Notes: a model not told the origin generated them from the letters alone. DNA of 23,777 nucleotides from JBGPHT01 sp041484525 (GCA_041484525.1 JBGPHT010000115.1:1-23777); one strand, 5' to 3'; counted from the first letter of the stretch, positions 15,133 to 23,260 are shown. Made by a program: numbers and translations.

Positions 15133-15417
15133 TTACGCCGACTTTCGCTCGAGCTTGATCAGTCGCTCGCGAAGTTCCGCAAGCTCGCGGTCTTTCGCCT
15201 CGAGAGCAGCGTCGACCTTTTCCGCCCAAGCGTCCATCCGAGCGCTCCATCGGGCGCCAGTCTGCCACAGACCGGCATGCCGCTCCAGCCGTGCGGCTTG
15301 GGTGTCAAAACGATCGTTTAAATGAGAAAAGCCCTGATGCATGTCCTGCTTCAGGACTCCGATCTCCCGCTCCAGGCTGTCCTTCAGATCCACGATCGAC
15401 TGTTCGACGTTGCCCAC
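15133..15417 (-). CDS. Small coiled-coil protein
   Basis: 94 residues from GTG 15417, dominated by heptads: VEQSIVDLKDSLEREIGVLK, then DRFDTQAARLERHAG, then KVDAALEAKDRELAELRERL. No signal peptide or membrane segment. The frame extends to an ATG at 15489, but that would overlap the GT-C gene by 62 bp, so I prefer the GTG, which lies 10 nt after the GT-C stop. The function is unknown; small helical proteins like this are frequent in Acidobacteria genomes (recollection). It is probably co-transcribed with the two genes upstream on the minus strand. Confidence 0.6.
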   Translation of the reverse strand: MGNVEQSIVDLKDSLEREIGVLKQDMHQGFSHLNDRFDTQAARLERHAGLWQTGARWSARMDAWAEKVDAALEAKDRELAELRERLIKLERKSA

Positions 15418-15427
15418 AGTGCTTTCA

Positions 15428-16900
15428 TTATCGAATGGCCGCGAGACAAATGCCAGGATGGATGGCGACCGCTCCGCCGCTCGCTTCATCCTGATAGACG
15501 ATTTTCAAACCCTGGCTTTCGACGAACTCGCGGTCGCTCGGCAGATACAGCACATACACCGGCATGCGGGGCGGGTACTGTTCCAACTGGGGGAGAACGG
15601 CGAAGCTCTCGTGGCCGGATGCGGCCTCATAAAAGTTCATCACCGACGTGTACCGCCAGTTGGTCGCGACCTCGCGGACGCCGTAGCGGTGGTGGTAATA
15701 CGAGACGACGGAGTAGAGCTGCTTGGCGCTCGCGTCCCACTCCCATTCTTTGAACCAGGTGAGCCGCAGACACAGGACGAAGTAGCACGCCATCGCCGAA
15801 AGCACCGCGATCACGGCGCGGCGCGAGGCCCGTCCGGCGGGCGTGTCGATGCGGATCGCCGCCGGCACGGCCGCCGCCAGTGTGAGAAGTGGGGCCAGGT
15901 AGACCGCGGTGCGGTCGAGCGGCAGCAGGATGTGCCGCATGCGGAAGAGAGCCCAGTGGCCGGCGATCGCGAGGAGCGCGGAGCCGAGCGCCAGCGCCGA
16001 CAGCCACAGCATCCGGCGAGCGCGGGGGCTGCGCCGGCGCTCGCGGGAAAGCGCCACTACAGCCACCCGCCAGAGCCAGGCTGCGGCCAACGCCGGCAGA
16101 ATCAGCCGGCGCCAGCGCGCCGCAAACTCGTAGAGCGGCGGATTCAAGAGATATGGATTCAAGCGGTAGAACGAATCGCGGCCGACGCTGCGCAGCATCC
16201 GGGCCAGCGAAGTTGTGCCCCACGTGAGCTCGCCGCGCGGCCATGCCATCAGCATCGGTCCGGTAAGGACTGCCGCCACCAGGAGTCCCGGGAGGATGCA
16301 CTCCGCCGCGATGCGCGCCCGCTCCCGCAGAGTTCGCGCCTCCGAGCAGTGCCAGAGCAGGAAGAACAGCATCACCGCGGCGTCGGCCAACGCAAACGAG
16401 AAATTCGCCGCAAACGAAAGCGCAAGGCAGATAGAGACGTAGGGCAGACCGGAGGGCCTGCCACACGCAATCGCCAACAATAAAAACCCCAGGGCCAGAC
16501 TATAGCCGCGCGCCGCCACCAGGTGGTCCATCACGAACGGGTTGAACGTCAGGCATACAAAGGTCGCCCACGCCAGCCATCCACCGCGGCCGATCCGCCG
16601 CGCCAACATCCACGCGGCGCCGATGTACACCGCTGCCCCGATGAGGGCGGGCAATCGCACCGTCAGGTGGTACACGCCGAACAGCGACGTGAACAACCGC
16701 ATCAGCATCGAGTTCAGCATGTGGTTGTTCGCCGCCGCTTCCCAATGGGAGGGCGCGGACCGTCCGGCGAACACCAGGTACGTATCGGCTTCATCGATCG
16801 TGATCGATTGGACGGCAGCCCGCGCCACCACCCACAACCACGCGAACGCCGCTGTGGAATCGAGAATCGCCGCAGACGCCCGCGGCCGGGTGAGAGTCAT
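15428..16900 (-). CDS. GT-C-like membrane glycosyltransferase (GT39/ArnT-like)
   Basis: 490 residues from ATG 16900 (GTG 16912 is in frame and possible; GGTGA lies 8 nt before the ATG). About ten to eleven membrane helices. The first external loop has SITIDEADTYLVFAG with an acidic pair, then NNHMLNSMLMRLFTSLFGVY, as in PMT/ArnT-type lipid-linked-sugar transferases; later MDHLVAARGYSLALGFLLLA fits the same family. The C-terminal 100 residues are soluble (YHHRYGVREVATNWRYTSVM). The acceptor is unknown. It converges on the tad locus, which also contains a GT-C-like gene, though the two are not close in sequence by eye. Confidence 0.75.
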   Translation of the reverse strand: MTLTRPRASAAILDSTAAFAWLWVVARAAVQSITIDEADTYLVFAGRSAPSHWEAAANNHMLNSMLMRLFTSLFGVYHLTVRLPALIGAAVYIGAAWMLARRIGRGGWLAWATFVCLTFNPFVMDHLVAARGYSLALGFLLLAIACGRPSGLPYVSICLALSFAANFSFALADAAVMLFFLLWHCSEARTLRERARIAAECILPGLLVAAVLTGPMLMAWPRGELTWGTTSLARMLRSVGRDSFYRLNPYLLNPPLYEFAARWRRLILPALAAAWLWRVAVVALSRERRRSPRARRMLWLSALALGSALLAIAGHWALFRMRHILLPLDRTAVYLAPLLTLAAAVPAAIRIDTPAGRASRRAVIAVLSAMACYFVLCLRLTWFKEWEWDASAKQLYSVVSYYHHRYGVREVATNWRYTSVMNFYEAASGHESFAVLPQLEQYPPRMPVYVLYLPSDREFVESQGLKIVYQDEASGGAVAIHPGICLAAIR

Positions 16901-16955
16901 CAGAAGTGTCACCGGGACGCGCGCACTTCAAAGACCCTCGACATGGGCGTTTCGA

Positions 16956-17546
16956 CTACAGCATCTGCACGCCGAGTCCCGCGGCCGCTTTGCGCAGGCG
17001 GCCCACCACCTCCGCGAGCGCCTGTTTCTGATCGAGCCCGATCCTGCACGGCACCCGGCTGAGCAGCTTGACGGCGGCTTCGCAGCGTTCGAGCGCGGCG
17101 TCGAACGGCGGCCCGGGCGCGGGCTTCGGCTTGACCCGCTTGCGCAGCGCGGCGACGGCGGCCGAGACCCGGCGGTTGTTCTCCGGGATGAGCGCGATCA
17201 CCTGCCCATCCAGGCGCAGGCCATCGGTGGTGATTTCCGCGCGGATGGCGCGATAGGTCTCGGCGCTGATGCGGGTGATTTGGGAGAGACGGAAGAAGTC
17301 CGGTCCGAACTCTTCCAGGTTGGCGATCTGGTCGTCGATGGTCCGCCGGCAGACGTGGAGGAGGTTGATGCAGAATTCGTCCCAACTGCGAGCGTGCGAG
17401 GTGAAGAGATTCTGTTGCCGGATCTCGCGCAAGGATGCGACCTCGGCGGCCGAACAGGTTCCCGCGATGATGCCATACGCTTCGCGACGGCCAAGCCACA
17501 TACCCAGGTCGAGCCCCGCTGTGGCCGGTTGCAATTCGTTTTTCAT
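16956..17546 (-). CDS. Conserved-looking protein of unknown function
   Basis: 196 residues from ATG 17546. The sequence is mostly helical and soluble: LGRREAYGIIAGTCSAAEVA, then SWDEFCINLLHVCRRTIDDQ, then NLEEFGPDFFRLSQITRISA, then a basic linker KRVKPKPAPG and a helical C-terminus. The middle region has the feel of a helix-turn-helix or helical scaffold, but I cannot name a family and no catalytic motif is visible. The frame runs further upstream to 17663, but only through a palindromic element, so the ATG is preferred. No Shine-Dalgarno is visible; the palindrome ends 6 nt before the ATG. It lies 55 bp upstream of the GT-C gene on the same strand. Confidence 0.65.
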   Translation of the reverse strand: MKNELQPATAGLDLGMWLGRREAYGIIAGTCSAAEVASLREIRQQNLFTSHARSWDEFCINLLHVCRRTIDDQIANLEEFGPDFFRLSQITRISAETYRAIRAEITTDGLRLDGQVIALIPENNRRVSAAVAALRKRVKPKPAPGPPFDAALERCEAAVKLLSRVPCRIGLDQKQALAEVVGRLRKAAAGLGVQML

Positions 17547-17552
17547 GGGATG

Positions 17553-17623
17553 TTTGCGGGAGTCCCGCAAAGTTTTGCAGAAAACAGGCGGCTTAGATCC
17601 TGTTTTTTGCGGGACTCCCGCAA
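17553..17623. repeat. Paired palindromes with nested inverted repeat
   Basis: TTTGCGGGAGTCCCGCAAA (17553-17571) and TTGCGGGACTCCCGCAA (17607-17623) are each perfect palindromes around one base, and each is the complement of the other. Between them AAAACAGG (17581-17588) pairs with CCTGTTTT (17599-17606). The whole 71 bp can fold as two small hairpins or one long nested stem. It sits directly before the 17546 ATG, so it may be a twin operator or leader structure, or a REP/MITE-like insertion. Confidence 0.85.
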
Positions 17624-18289
17624 GAACTTCTCCTTCTCTGTCCATGATCGCGCGCGGCTGCAAGAAACCGCGTGCGGCGCGCGTCCGTTTCGCCGCGATG
17701 TCTCTGATTCCGGGGGACGAAAAATATTCGCAAAGTCGCGGACGGGGTCGAGCCTGGGCACCGGGAAGCTTCGGAACTGCCGCGTACCTCCGCAGGCCGG
17801 TTCGCCTCCGCGCTCGGCGAGAAAGGCGAGCCGGAGCCGATCGATCCCGAAACTCTCTACCTGCCCGATCGGCTCATCGCGATGTCGCCAGCCAGCGTAG
17901 CGACACCGAAACCCACAACGGCCTGCACCCGTACATCGATGACGGTCGCCCGCTCTCCTTTGCCGGACCACGTGAAGTCCTATCAAACGCGCCGCGAGAC
18001 TGTCGCCCCTGTGGGAGTGCTCCTGATGTGGTGTGTGCCGGGTCTTATCGAGGACAAGTCGAAGGAGAGCCGCTGACCGGCAAGGGCCGGCGAGACATCG
18101 TTTGTTCACTTACCTTGCCGAGCCGGTTTGCTGGTGCGCTTCCGCGGTGCCAGGCCCGTGCTGCGCGCCTTGGCTTTTTGCAGTTGCTCCAGACCGGCGC
18201 GAGGCCGCCGACGCTTTCCGAGGGCGCGGGTCCTCCTTCGACGGCAGTGCATCTGGCGCGGGTACCGGGCGCCGCTATTGCGTCATCAC
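17624..18289. other. Stretch without a clear gene; possible decayed gene
   Basis: No open frame here has a credible start, ribosome site and natural protein throughout. Two plus-strand fragments look coding: SAGRFASALGEKGEPEPIDP then ETLYLPDRLIAM (about 17785-17883) and, in a different frame, TETHNGLHPYIDDGRPLSFA (about 17908-17967). They could be pieces of one frameshifted gene. I recognise no family in either and see no promoter, terminator or RNA gene. Confidence 0.3.
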
Positions 18290-19012
18290 CTACGGCCAAA
18301 TGACGCGCACGCGGGCCCGTTCGCGCTCGGCTCGCTCCATGTCCCGTTGAGCCCGCTCCCGTTCACGAGCTGCCTGCTCCCGAAAGGTGTTCGAAAGTTC
18401 ACGGCTCCGCTGTACCTGCTCCTCATCCCTCTGTGCCAGTTCATGATCGAGGTTCGACCTTTCACCCTCCCGCTGCACCAGTTCCTCATCGCGCAGTGCC
18501 CGTTCCTGATCGCGTCGTGCCTGCTCCTGGTCGAGGTGCGAATGTTCTCGATCCCGCTCAGCCTGCTCCCCGTCGCGCAGTGCCTGCTCCCGATCCCGGT
18601 GCGACTGCTCAAGATCGCGAACTGACTGCTCCCGATCGAGGTGCGAGTGTTCTCGATCCCGCACCGCCTGTTCCGCATCGCGCAGTGACTGTTCCTGATC
18701 GCGTCGCGCCTGCTCCTCGTCCCGGACGGACTGCTCCCGATCGAGGTGCGAATTCTCACGATCGCGAACTGCCTGTTCCGCATCGCGCAGTGACTGTTCC
18801 TGATCCCGTTGCACCTGCTCCCGATCGCGGACGGACTGCTCCTCGTCGCGGTCCAGGTGCCGAAACGCGCGGTCGCGGAGGGCCCGGTCCAGCTCCCGCT
18901 GCGCTTGCTGCTCCAATCGGGTTTGTTCCCTATCCAAACGGGATTCGGCAGGGCGTCCCTGTTGCGACAGCCCAACCGATGAAAGCACCACCACGGTCCA
19001 TACGAGTCTCAT
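18290..19012 (-). CDS. Secreted, highly charged heptad-repeat protein
   Basis: 240 residues. A signal peptide (MRLVWTVVVLSSVGLSQQGR, likely cut near 16-22) is followed by about 210 residues made almost only of Arg, Asp, Glu, Gln, Ala, Leu and Ser in heptads of the form xxRDxEQ. Residues 67-171 show a higher order: three 35-residue units (67-101, 102-136, 137-171), each of five heptads with HLDREQ or HLDQEQ in the fourth. This predicts a long coiled coil or a single stable alpha-helix in the periplasm or outside. There is no Cys and no other domain. AGGAG lies 10 nt before ATG 19012. The function is unknown. It is divergent from the EF-G-like gene. Confidence 0.72.
   Translation of the reverse strand: MRLVWTVVVLSSVGLSQQGRPAESRLDREQTRLEQQAQRELDRALRDRAFRHLDRDEEQSVRDREQVQRDQEQSLRDAEQAVRDRENSHLDREQSVRDEEQARRDQEQSLRDAEQAVRDREHSHLDREQSVRDLEQSHRDREQALRDGEQAERDREHSHLDQEQARRDQERALRDEELVQREGERSNLDHELAQRDEEQVQRSRELSNTFREQAARERERAQRDMERAERERARVRVIWP
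18500..18814. repeat. 105-bp tandem repeat x3 built from 21-bp units
   Basis: The DNA of the heptad-repeat gene repeats with a 105-bp period (five 21-bp heptad units). For example CGCATCGCGCAGTGACTG occurs at matching places 105 bp apart in the copies near 18667 and 18772. Copies one and two on the coding strand are nearly identical in protein; the third is more diverged, indicating growth by tandem duplication. Confidence 0.8.
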
Positions 19013-19102
19013 GCCCGCGCGCTCCTATTCCCCCTATAGACGATGGACCGGTCGAGTAGGTTAGCCGGGCGGCGAAACGGCTGCACCATTTCCCGCTGAC
19101 CG

Positions 19103-19111
19103 TGGTAATAT
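19103..19111 (+). promoter_or_regulatory. Extended -10 promoter of the EF-G-like gene
   Basis: TG (19103-19104), one base, TAATAT (19106-19111). The -35 region is poor (CTGCAC at 19081-19086 is too distant to be ideal). Transcription from about 19118 would give a 20-nt leader containing AGGAG (19126-19130) before GTG 19138, and would exclude the upstream in-frame GTG at 19102. Confidence 0.5.
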
Positions 19112-19137
19112 GCCGTTTTAAATCCAGGAGCGAATCC

Positions 19138-21234
19138 GTGAAGGTCTACGAAGGCAAGGACATTCGGAACGTCGGTGTGGTGGGCCACGGCGATTCCGGG
19201 AAGACGACTCTCACCGCCGGGCTGCTGTTCACCGCGGGCGCGACCAATCGGCTGCTGCGCGTGGATGAAGGCAATACGATCACCGATTATGACGAGGAGG
19301 AAATCCACCGCAAGATCTCGATCGCTACCGCCATCGCCGTAGCGGAGTGGAAAAAGACCAAAATCAACATCCTGGACACCCCCGGGTACAACATCTTTAT
19401 TAATGATGCGCGCGCCAGCCTGGTGGCGGCGGATGCGGCGCTGGTGCTGGTGGACGGCGTGGCGGGCGTCGAAGTCCAGACGGAGAAGGTATGGAGCTTC
19501 GCAGAGGAGGACAAGCTTCCGCGAGCCGTCATCATTAATAAACTGGAGCGCGATCGCGCCGATTTTCAGCGGGCCCTCGAGAGCGTGCAGAAAAACTTCG
19601 GGCGCGCCGCCGTACCCATTCAGATCCCGATCGGCTCGGAGCGGGATTTCAAAGGCGTGGTCGACCTGGTCGTGATGAAGGCATACACCTACACGCCGGA
19701 CGGCGACGGGAAGGGCAAGGAAGGTGAGATCCCGGCGGACTTGGCGGAGACGGCGCAGAAAGCCCATGAGGCGTTGGTCGAGATAGTGGCGGAGGGCAAC
19801 GACGCCTTTATGGAGGAGTTTTTCGACACCGGAACACTGCCCGTGGAGCACATCGTCGAAGGGTTGCGGCTGGGCGTGCGGGAGTTGCGCATCTTTCCCG
19901 TGATGTGCGCTTCGGCGCTGCACAACATCGGGACCGACCAGATTCTGAACTTCATCGTGGACAACGTGCCGGCGCCCACCGAACGGGAGGGTGTTCGGGC
20001 CGTCGTCAACGGGGCGGAGAGCACGAAGAAGGTCAAGGATAACGATCAGTGCTCGCTGTATGTCTTTAAGACCACGGCCGACCCGTTCGCGGGGCGGATC
20101 ACCTTCTTTAAGGTCATCACCGGCGTGGTGAAGACCGACGCAAGTGTACAAAACAATACACGCAATACCACGGAGCGGCTGGCGCACCTGAGCATTCCGC
20201 AGGGGAAGACGTTGCAGCCGGTGACGGAACTGCACGCGGGCGATATCGGCGCCATCGCCAAACTGCGCGACACATTGACGGGCGACACCCTGGCGGACAA
20301 GGGACTGAACGTCACCTATGTGCAGGTGAAGCTGCCGGAGCCCTCGATCGCGTTCGCCATCGAGGCGAAGTCGCGGAACGACGAAGACCGCATGGGGAAC
20401 GCGGTGCACCGGATTCTCGAGGAGGACCAGTCGCTGCGCTTCTACCGCGATCCGCAGACGCGCGAGTTTCTACTGGCGGGCGCGGGGCAGCAGCATGTGG
20501 AAATCGTGGTCAGCCGGCTGAAGAAGCGCTACGGGGTGGATGTGACGCTGAAGGCGCCGAAGATCCCCTACCGGGAGACCATCCGCGGGACTGCCGACGT
20601 CCAGGGGCGGCATAAGAAGCAGACTGGCGGCCACGGGCAGTTCGGCGATTGCTGGATCAAGATGGAGCCCCTGCCGCGCGGCGGGAAATTCGAATTCGCC
20701 AATGAGATCTTCGGCGGCTCCATCCCCAGGAACTTCATCCCGGCGGTCGAAAAAGGCATTGTGGAGACCGCCGAGAAAGGCTTCCTGGCGGGGTTCCCCA
20801 TGGTGGACTTCAAGGTGACCGTCTACGACGGGTCGTACCATGACGTGGATTCCTCGGAGCTTGCATTCAAGCTGGCAGCCCGTAAGGCCTTCAAGGCGGC
20901 CATGCAGCACGCCAAGCCATCGCTGCTCGAACCGGTCATGAACGTGGAGATTCAGGCGCCGGTGGAGTACGCGGGCGACCTCATGGGCGACCTGAACGGG
21001 CGCCGCGGCCGCATCGCGGGAATGGACACCAAGGGGGCCACCCAGTTCATCCGCGCCCAGGTGCCCATGGCTGAGATGTTAAACTATCAAAGTGACTTAA
21101 CGGCCATGACCCAGGGTCGGGCTTCCTTCAGCATGGAGTTCGACCACTACGATTTCGTGCCGCAGTTGCAGGCGGATAAGATCATCGCGGCAGCTAAGGC
21201 GGCGAAGACGGGCGAGGAAGAAGAGGAAGAATAG
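19138..21234 (+). CDS. fusA: Elongation factor G-like translational GTPase (EF-G2 type)
   Basis: 698 residues, full EF-G length, with all five domains apparent. G-domain motifs: P-loop GHGDSGKTT (16-24) instead of the canonical AHIDAGKTT; switch II DTPGY (80-84) with Tyr in place of the catalytic His; and NKLE (134-137) where NKxD is expected. Domain IV and V signatures are present (GRHKKQTGGHGQFGDCWIKM, YAGDLMGDLNGRRGRIAGMD). The tail is acidic (GEEEEEE). These variants place it in the EF-G-like/EF-G2 group rather than the housekeeping EF-G, so the fusA symbol is approximate; its precise role is not established. GTG 19138 is chosen for its AGGAG 7 nt upstream and conserved N-terminus; GTG 19102 lacks a site. 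Confidence 0.9.
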   Translation: MKVYEGKDIRNVGVVGHGDSGKTTLTAGLLFTAGATNRLLRVDEGNTITDYDEEEIHRKISIATAIAVAEWKKTKINILDTPGYNIFINDARASLVAADAALVLVDGVAGVEVQTEKVWSFAEEDKLPRAVIINKLERDRADFQRALESVQKNFGRAAVPIQIPIGSERDFKGVVDLVVMKAYTYTPDGDGKGKEGEIPADLAETAQKAHEALVEIVAEGNDAFMEEFFDTGTLPVEHIVEGLRLGVRELRIFPVMCASALHNIGTDQILNFIVDNVPAPTEREGVRAVVNGAESTKKVKDNDQCSLYVFKTTADPFAGRITFFKVITGVVKTDASVQNNTRNTTERLAHLSIPQGKTLQPVTELHAGDIGAIAKLRDTLTGDTLADKGLNVTYVQVKLPEPSIAFAIEAKSRNDEDRMGNAVHRILEEDQSLRFYRDPQTREFLLAGAGQQHVEIVVSRLKKRYGVDVTLKAPKIPYRETIRGTADVQGRHKKQTGGHGQFGDCWIKMEPLPRGGKFEFANEIFGGSIPRNFIPAVEKGIVETAEKGFLAGFPMVDFKVTVYDGSYHDVDSSELAFKLAARKAFKAAMQHAKPSLLEPVMNVEIQAPVEYAGDLMGDLNGRRGRIAGMDTKGATQFIRAQVPMAEMLNYQSDLTAMTQGRASFSMEFDHYDFVPQLQADKIIAAAKAAKTGEEEEEE

Positions 21235-21301
21235 GAAGCAAGGGCAGCGGGTCAGGGACGAGTGGCTCGCTTTGCTCGCGGCTCTTACTTAGTATTTTGA
21301 A

Positions 21302-21328
21302 ATGACGCCGGATTGCAAAAGGCGTCAT
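21302..21328. terminator. Hairpin downstream of the EF-G-like gene
   Basis: ATGACGCC (21302-21309) and GGCGTCAT (21321-21328) are perfect 8-bp arms around an 11-nt loop, 68 nt after the stop codon. No U-tract follows, so its role as a terminator is uncertain. The rest of 21235-21472 holds only the promoter described next. Confidence 0.3.
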
Positions 21329-21377
21329 AGGGTGTTCCACTTAGACACACTGGAGTACCACTTCGGAGGAGTGGCGG

Positions 21378-21405
21378 TTGCCCAGCACGTCAGAAGTGTT
21401 ATAGT
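21378..21405 (+). promoter_or_regulatory. Promoter of the lytic transglycosylase gene
   Basis: TTGCCC (21378-21383), a 16-bp spacer, then TATAGT (21400-21405) with an extended TG at 21397-21398. The 12-mer GTGTTATAGTCT (21396-21407) is identical to that before the DUF192 gene. The predicted leader is about 60 nt up to ATG 21473. This also argues against starts upstream in the open frame (21302). Confidence 0.65.
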
Positions 21406-21472
21406 CTGGTTTAGCCCAGAGTCGGCACTGTTCGCGGAAGTAGCTTTATTTTCTGTAGTTCGAGGCTATTGG

Positions 21473-23122
21473 ATGGATCGAACGAAAACGCTATTCTCCT
21501 TCACCCTGGTCGCTATAGCCGTTACGACGGCCGGATGCGGACTCAATCAGCAGTCGAGATTCCAAACCCATTTCCTGCCGCCGGCTCCCCGCTCGGACAC
21601 TGCAATCGACATCGCTCCCCCGGCGCTGGTCCAGCCCAACCTTTATGTGAAGAATGTTCCGGCATTCTTTGTCTCCGCACCGCAGGTTCCCGCTCGTCGA
21701 ACGGTCGCTGATTCATTGATGCTGCGGGCCGACCAGAGATTCCAGCGCGGCAAAAGGTTTTACCAGAGTAAAGACATCCCGGGGGCCCGGCAGCTTTTCG
21801 ACGAAGCCATCGATCTGATGCTGGAGGCTACGGCCGAGAGCCAGTCGGACCGGCGTCCCTACGAGCAACACCTGGATGAACTGGTGGACCAGATCCACCG
21901 GATGGATCTTGCCGGACTGGGCGCGGCGGCGGGTGTGGAGGAAGGCAAGTTCGAAAAGGCCCCGCTGGAAGACATTCTGCAGATGACATTCCCGCTCGAC
22001 CCCAGCCTCAAGGACCGGGTGCGCGAGCAGGTGGCGTCGACGGTTTCGCAGTTGCCATTATCCGTGACCGATGCGGTGCTGGGATACATCAACTATTTTT
22101 CGAACCGAGGGCACCGGACGGTGGTAGCGGGGATCGAGCGCTCGGGACGGTACCGGCCGATGATCCAGCGAATTCTGGATGAAGAGGGCGTGCCGCAGGA
22201 ACTGATCCACCTGGCGCAGGCGGAATCGGGATTCATCCCGCGGGCGATGTCGCGCAAGGCGGCGGGCGGCATGTGGCAATTCCTGGTGTGGCGCGGGCAG
22301 CAATACGGGCTGAATCGGACGGCGTCGACCGACGAGCGCATGGACCCGGAGAAGGCGACGCGCGCGGCGGCCCGGCACTTGCATGACCTTTACAACGAGT
22401 TCGGCGACTGGTATTTGGCGATTGCGGCGTACAATTGCGGGCCGGGGGTGGTGGAACGAGCGGTCGAGCAGACCGGATACGCGGATTTCTGGGAACTCCG
22501 GCGCATCGGCGTGCTGCCCATCGAGACCACGAACTACGTCCCCATCATCCTGGCGATGACCATTATGGAGAAGAACGCCGCGGAGTACGGCCTCGAGGGC
22601 ATCCAGATGGAGCCGCCGCTCGAGTACGACACGGTGGAGCTTGCCTCAGCCACCAGCATGCAGTTGATTTCGGACATCACGGACACGCCGCTGCCGGAGC
22701 TGGCCGGGCTGAATCCGGCGGTGCTGAAGGGCACGGCGCCGGCGGCCTTCTCGATGCACGTACCCAAGGGAACCGGCACCCAGTTGACCACCGCGCTGCA
22801 GTTGATTCCGGAAGGGCGCCGCGACACCTGGCGGATGCACCGGGTGGGGACGGGGGAAACGCTGGCGTCGATCGGAAAGCGGTACGGGATCAGCACCAGC
22901 AGCATTCTGGCGGTCAACAAACTAGCGAACGCCGAGACCGTGGAAGGCGACAGGCTGCTGATTCCGGCGGCGCCGCGGCCGGAGCCTGCGCCCGTGCGGA
23001 CGGGTGTGCGCCGGACGACGACGGTGCGGCATACGACTCTTACCAAGCCGGGGACGGGCGCTCGCAAAACCACGGCTTCGACGTCCAAGCCGGCCGTGAT
23101 TCTGGCAAAGAGCGGGAAGTAG
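21473..23122 (+). CDS. MltD-like lytic murein transglycosylase lipoprotein with LysM
   Basis: 549 residues. A lipoprotein signal ends in VTTAGC, predicting lipidation at Cys22. A TPR-like helical region (about 80-150) precedes the SLT domain, where ELIHLAQAESGF carries the predicted catalytic Glu251, followed by AAGGMWQFLVWRGQQYGLNR and IAAYNCGPG, all hallmarks of family 1 transglycosylases. One LysM domain lies at about 454-499 (HRVGTGETLASIGKRYGIST to LLIPA), followed by a Thr/Lys-rich tail. It would cleave peptidoglycan in the periplasm, at the outer-membrane face. ATG 21473 is chosen because GAGG lies 7 nt upstream and the signal peptide begins there; the frame is open 57 codons further but upstream of the promoter. 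Confidence 0.9.
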   Translation: MDRTKTLFSFTLVAIAVTTAGCGLNQQSRFQTHFLPPAPRSDTAIDIAPPALVQPNLYVKNVPAFFVSAPQVPARRTVADSLMLRADQRFQRGKRFYQSKDIPGARQLFDEAIDLMLEATAESQSDRRPYEQHLDELVDQIHRMDLAGLGAAAGVEEGKFEKAPLEDILQMTFPLDPSLKDRVREQVASTVSQLPLSVTDAVLGYINYFSNRGHRTVVAGIERSGRYRPMIQRILDEEGVPQELIHLAQAESGFIPRAMSRKAAGGMWQFLVWRGQQYGLNRTASTDERMDPEKATRAAARHLHDLYNEFGDWYLAIAAYNCGPGVVERAVEQTGYADFWELRRIGVLPIETTNYVPIILAMTIMEKNAAEYGLEGIQMEPPLEYDTVELASATSMQLISDITDTPLPELAGLNPAVLKGTAPAAFSMHVPKGTGTQLTTALQLIPEGRRDTWRMHRVGTGETLASIGKRYGISTSSILAVNKLANAETVEGDRLLIPAAPRPEPAPVRTGVRRTTTVRHTTLTKPGTGARKTTASTSKPAVILAKSGK

Positions 23123-23141
23123 CGCAGGCTCTGACAGCCGA

Positions 23142-23161
23142 TGTCCGCATGCGTGCGGACA
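23142..23161. terminator. Hairpin after the transglycosylase gene
   Basis: TGTCCGCA (23142-23149), loop TGCG, TGCGGACA (23154-23161): a perfect 8-bp stem with a tight tetraloop, 20 nt after the stop codon. The downstream sequence is A/T-rich (GTGAAAAATCTTTCT) but lacks a clean U-tract. It is a plausible terminator. Confidence 0.45.
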
Positions 23162-23195
23162 CGGTGAAAAATCTTTCTAACTCTCGTTTTCGCTA

Positions 23196-23223
23196 TTGCC
23201 TCCCGATCAAAAAGGGGTATTCT
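23196..23223 (+). promoter_or_regulatory. Promoter of the acidic/KKAV-repeat gene
   Basis: TTGCCT (23196-23201), 16-bp spacer, TATTCT (23218-23223). Spacing and -35 type match the transglycosylase promoter. It would give a leader of about 30 nt with AGGAGG at 23247-23252. Confidence 0.6.
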
Positions 23224-23260
23224 ATGGGTGATTGCGCCCTGAATACAGGAGGCTTGGTTA

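Noticed and set aside
15341..17900. Two long plus-strand open frames opposite the GT-C gene (380 and 452 codons)
   Set aside because: Composition is that of antisense reading (many Arg, Gln, His), while the minus strand gives clear membrane helices and family motifs.
17269..18303. Long plus-strand open frame over the unknown-protein gene and the gene-free stretch
   Set aside because: Arg/Ser/Pro-rich, unnatural composition over its first two thirds, no ribosome site. It is the antisense shadow of a GC-rich gene, apart from the short fragment noted as a possible decayed gene.
18500..18814. CRISPR or satellite array in the heptad-repeat gene
   Set aside because: The period is a multiple of 21 bp with codon-level variation and no unique spacers, so it is a coding repeat.
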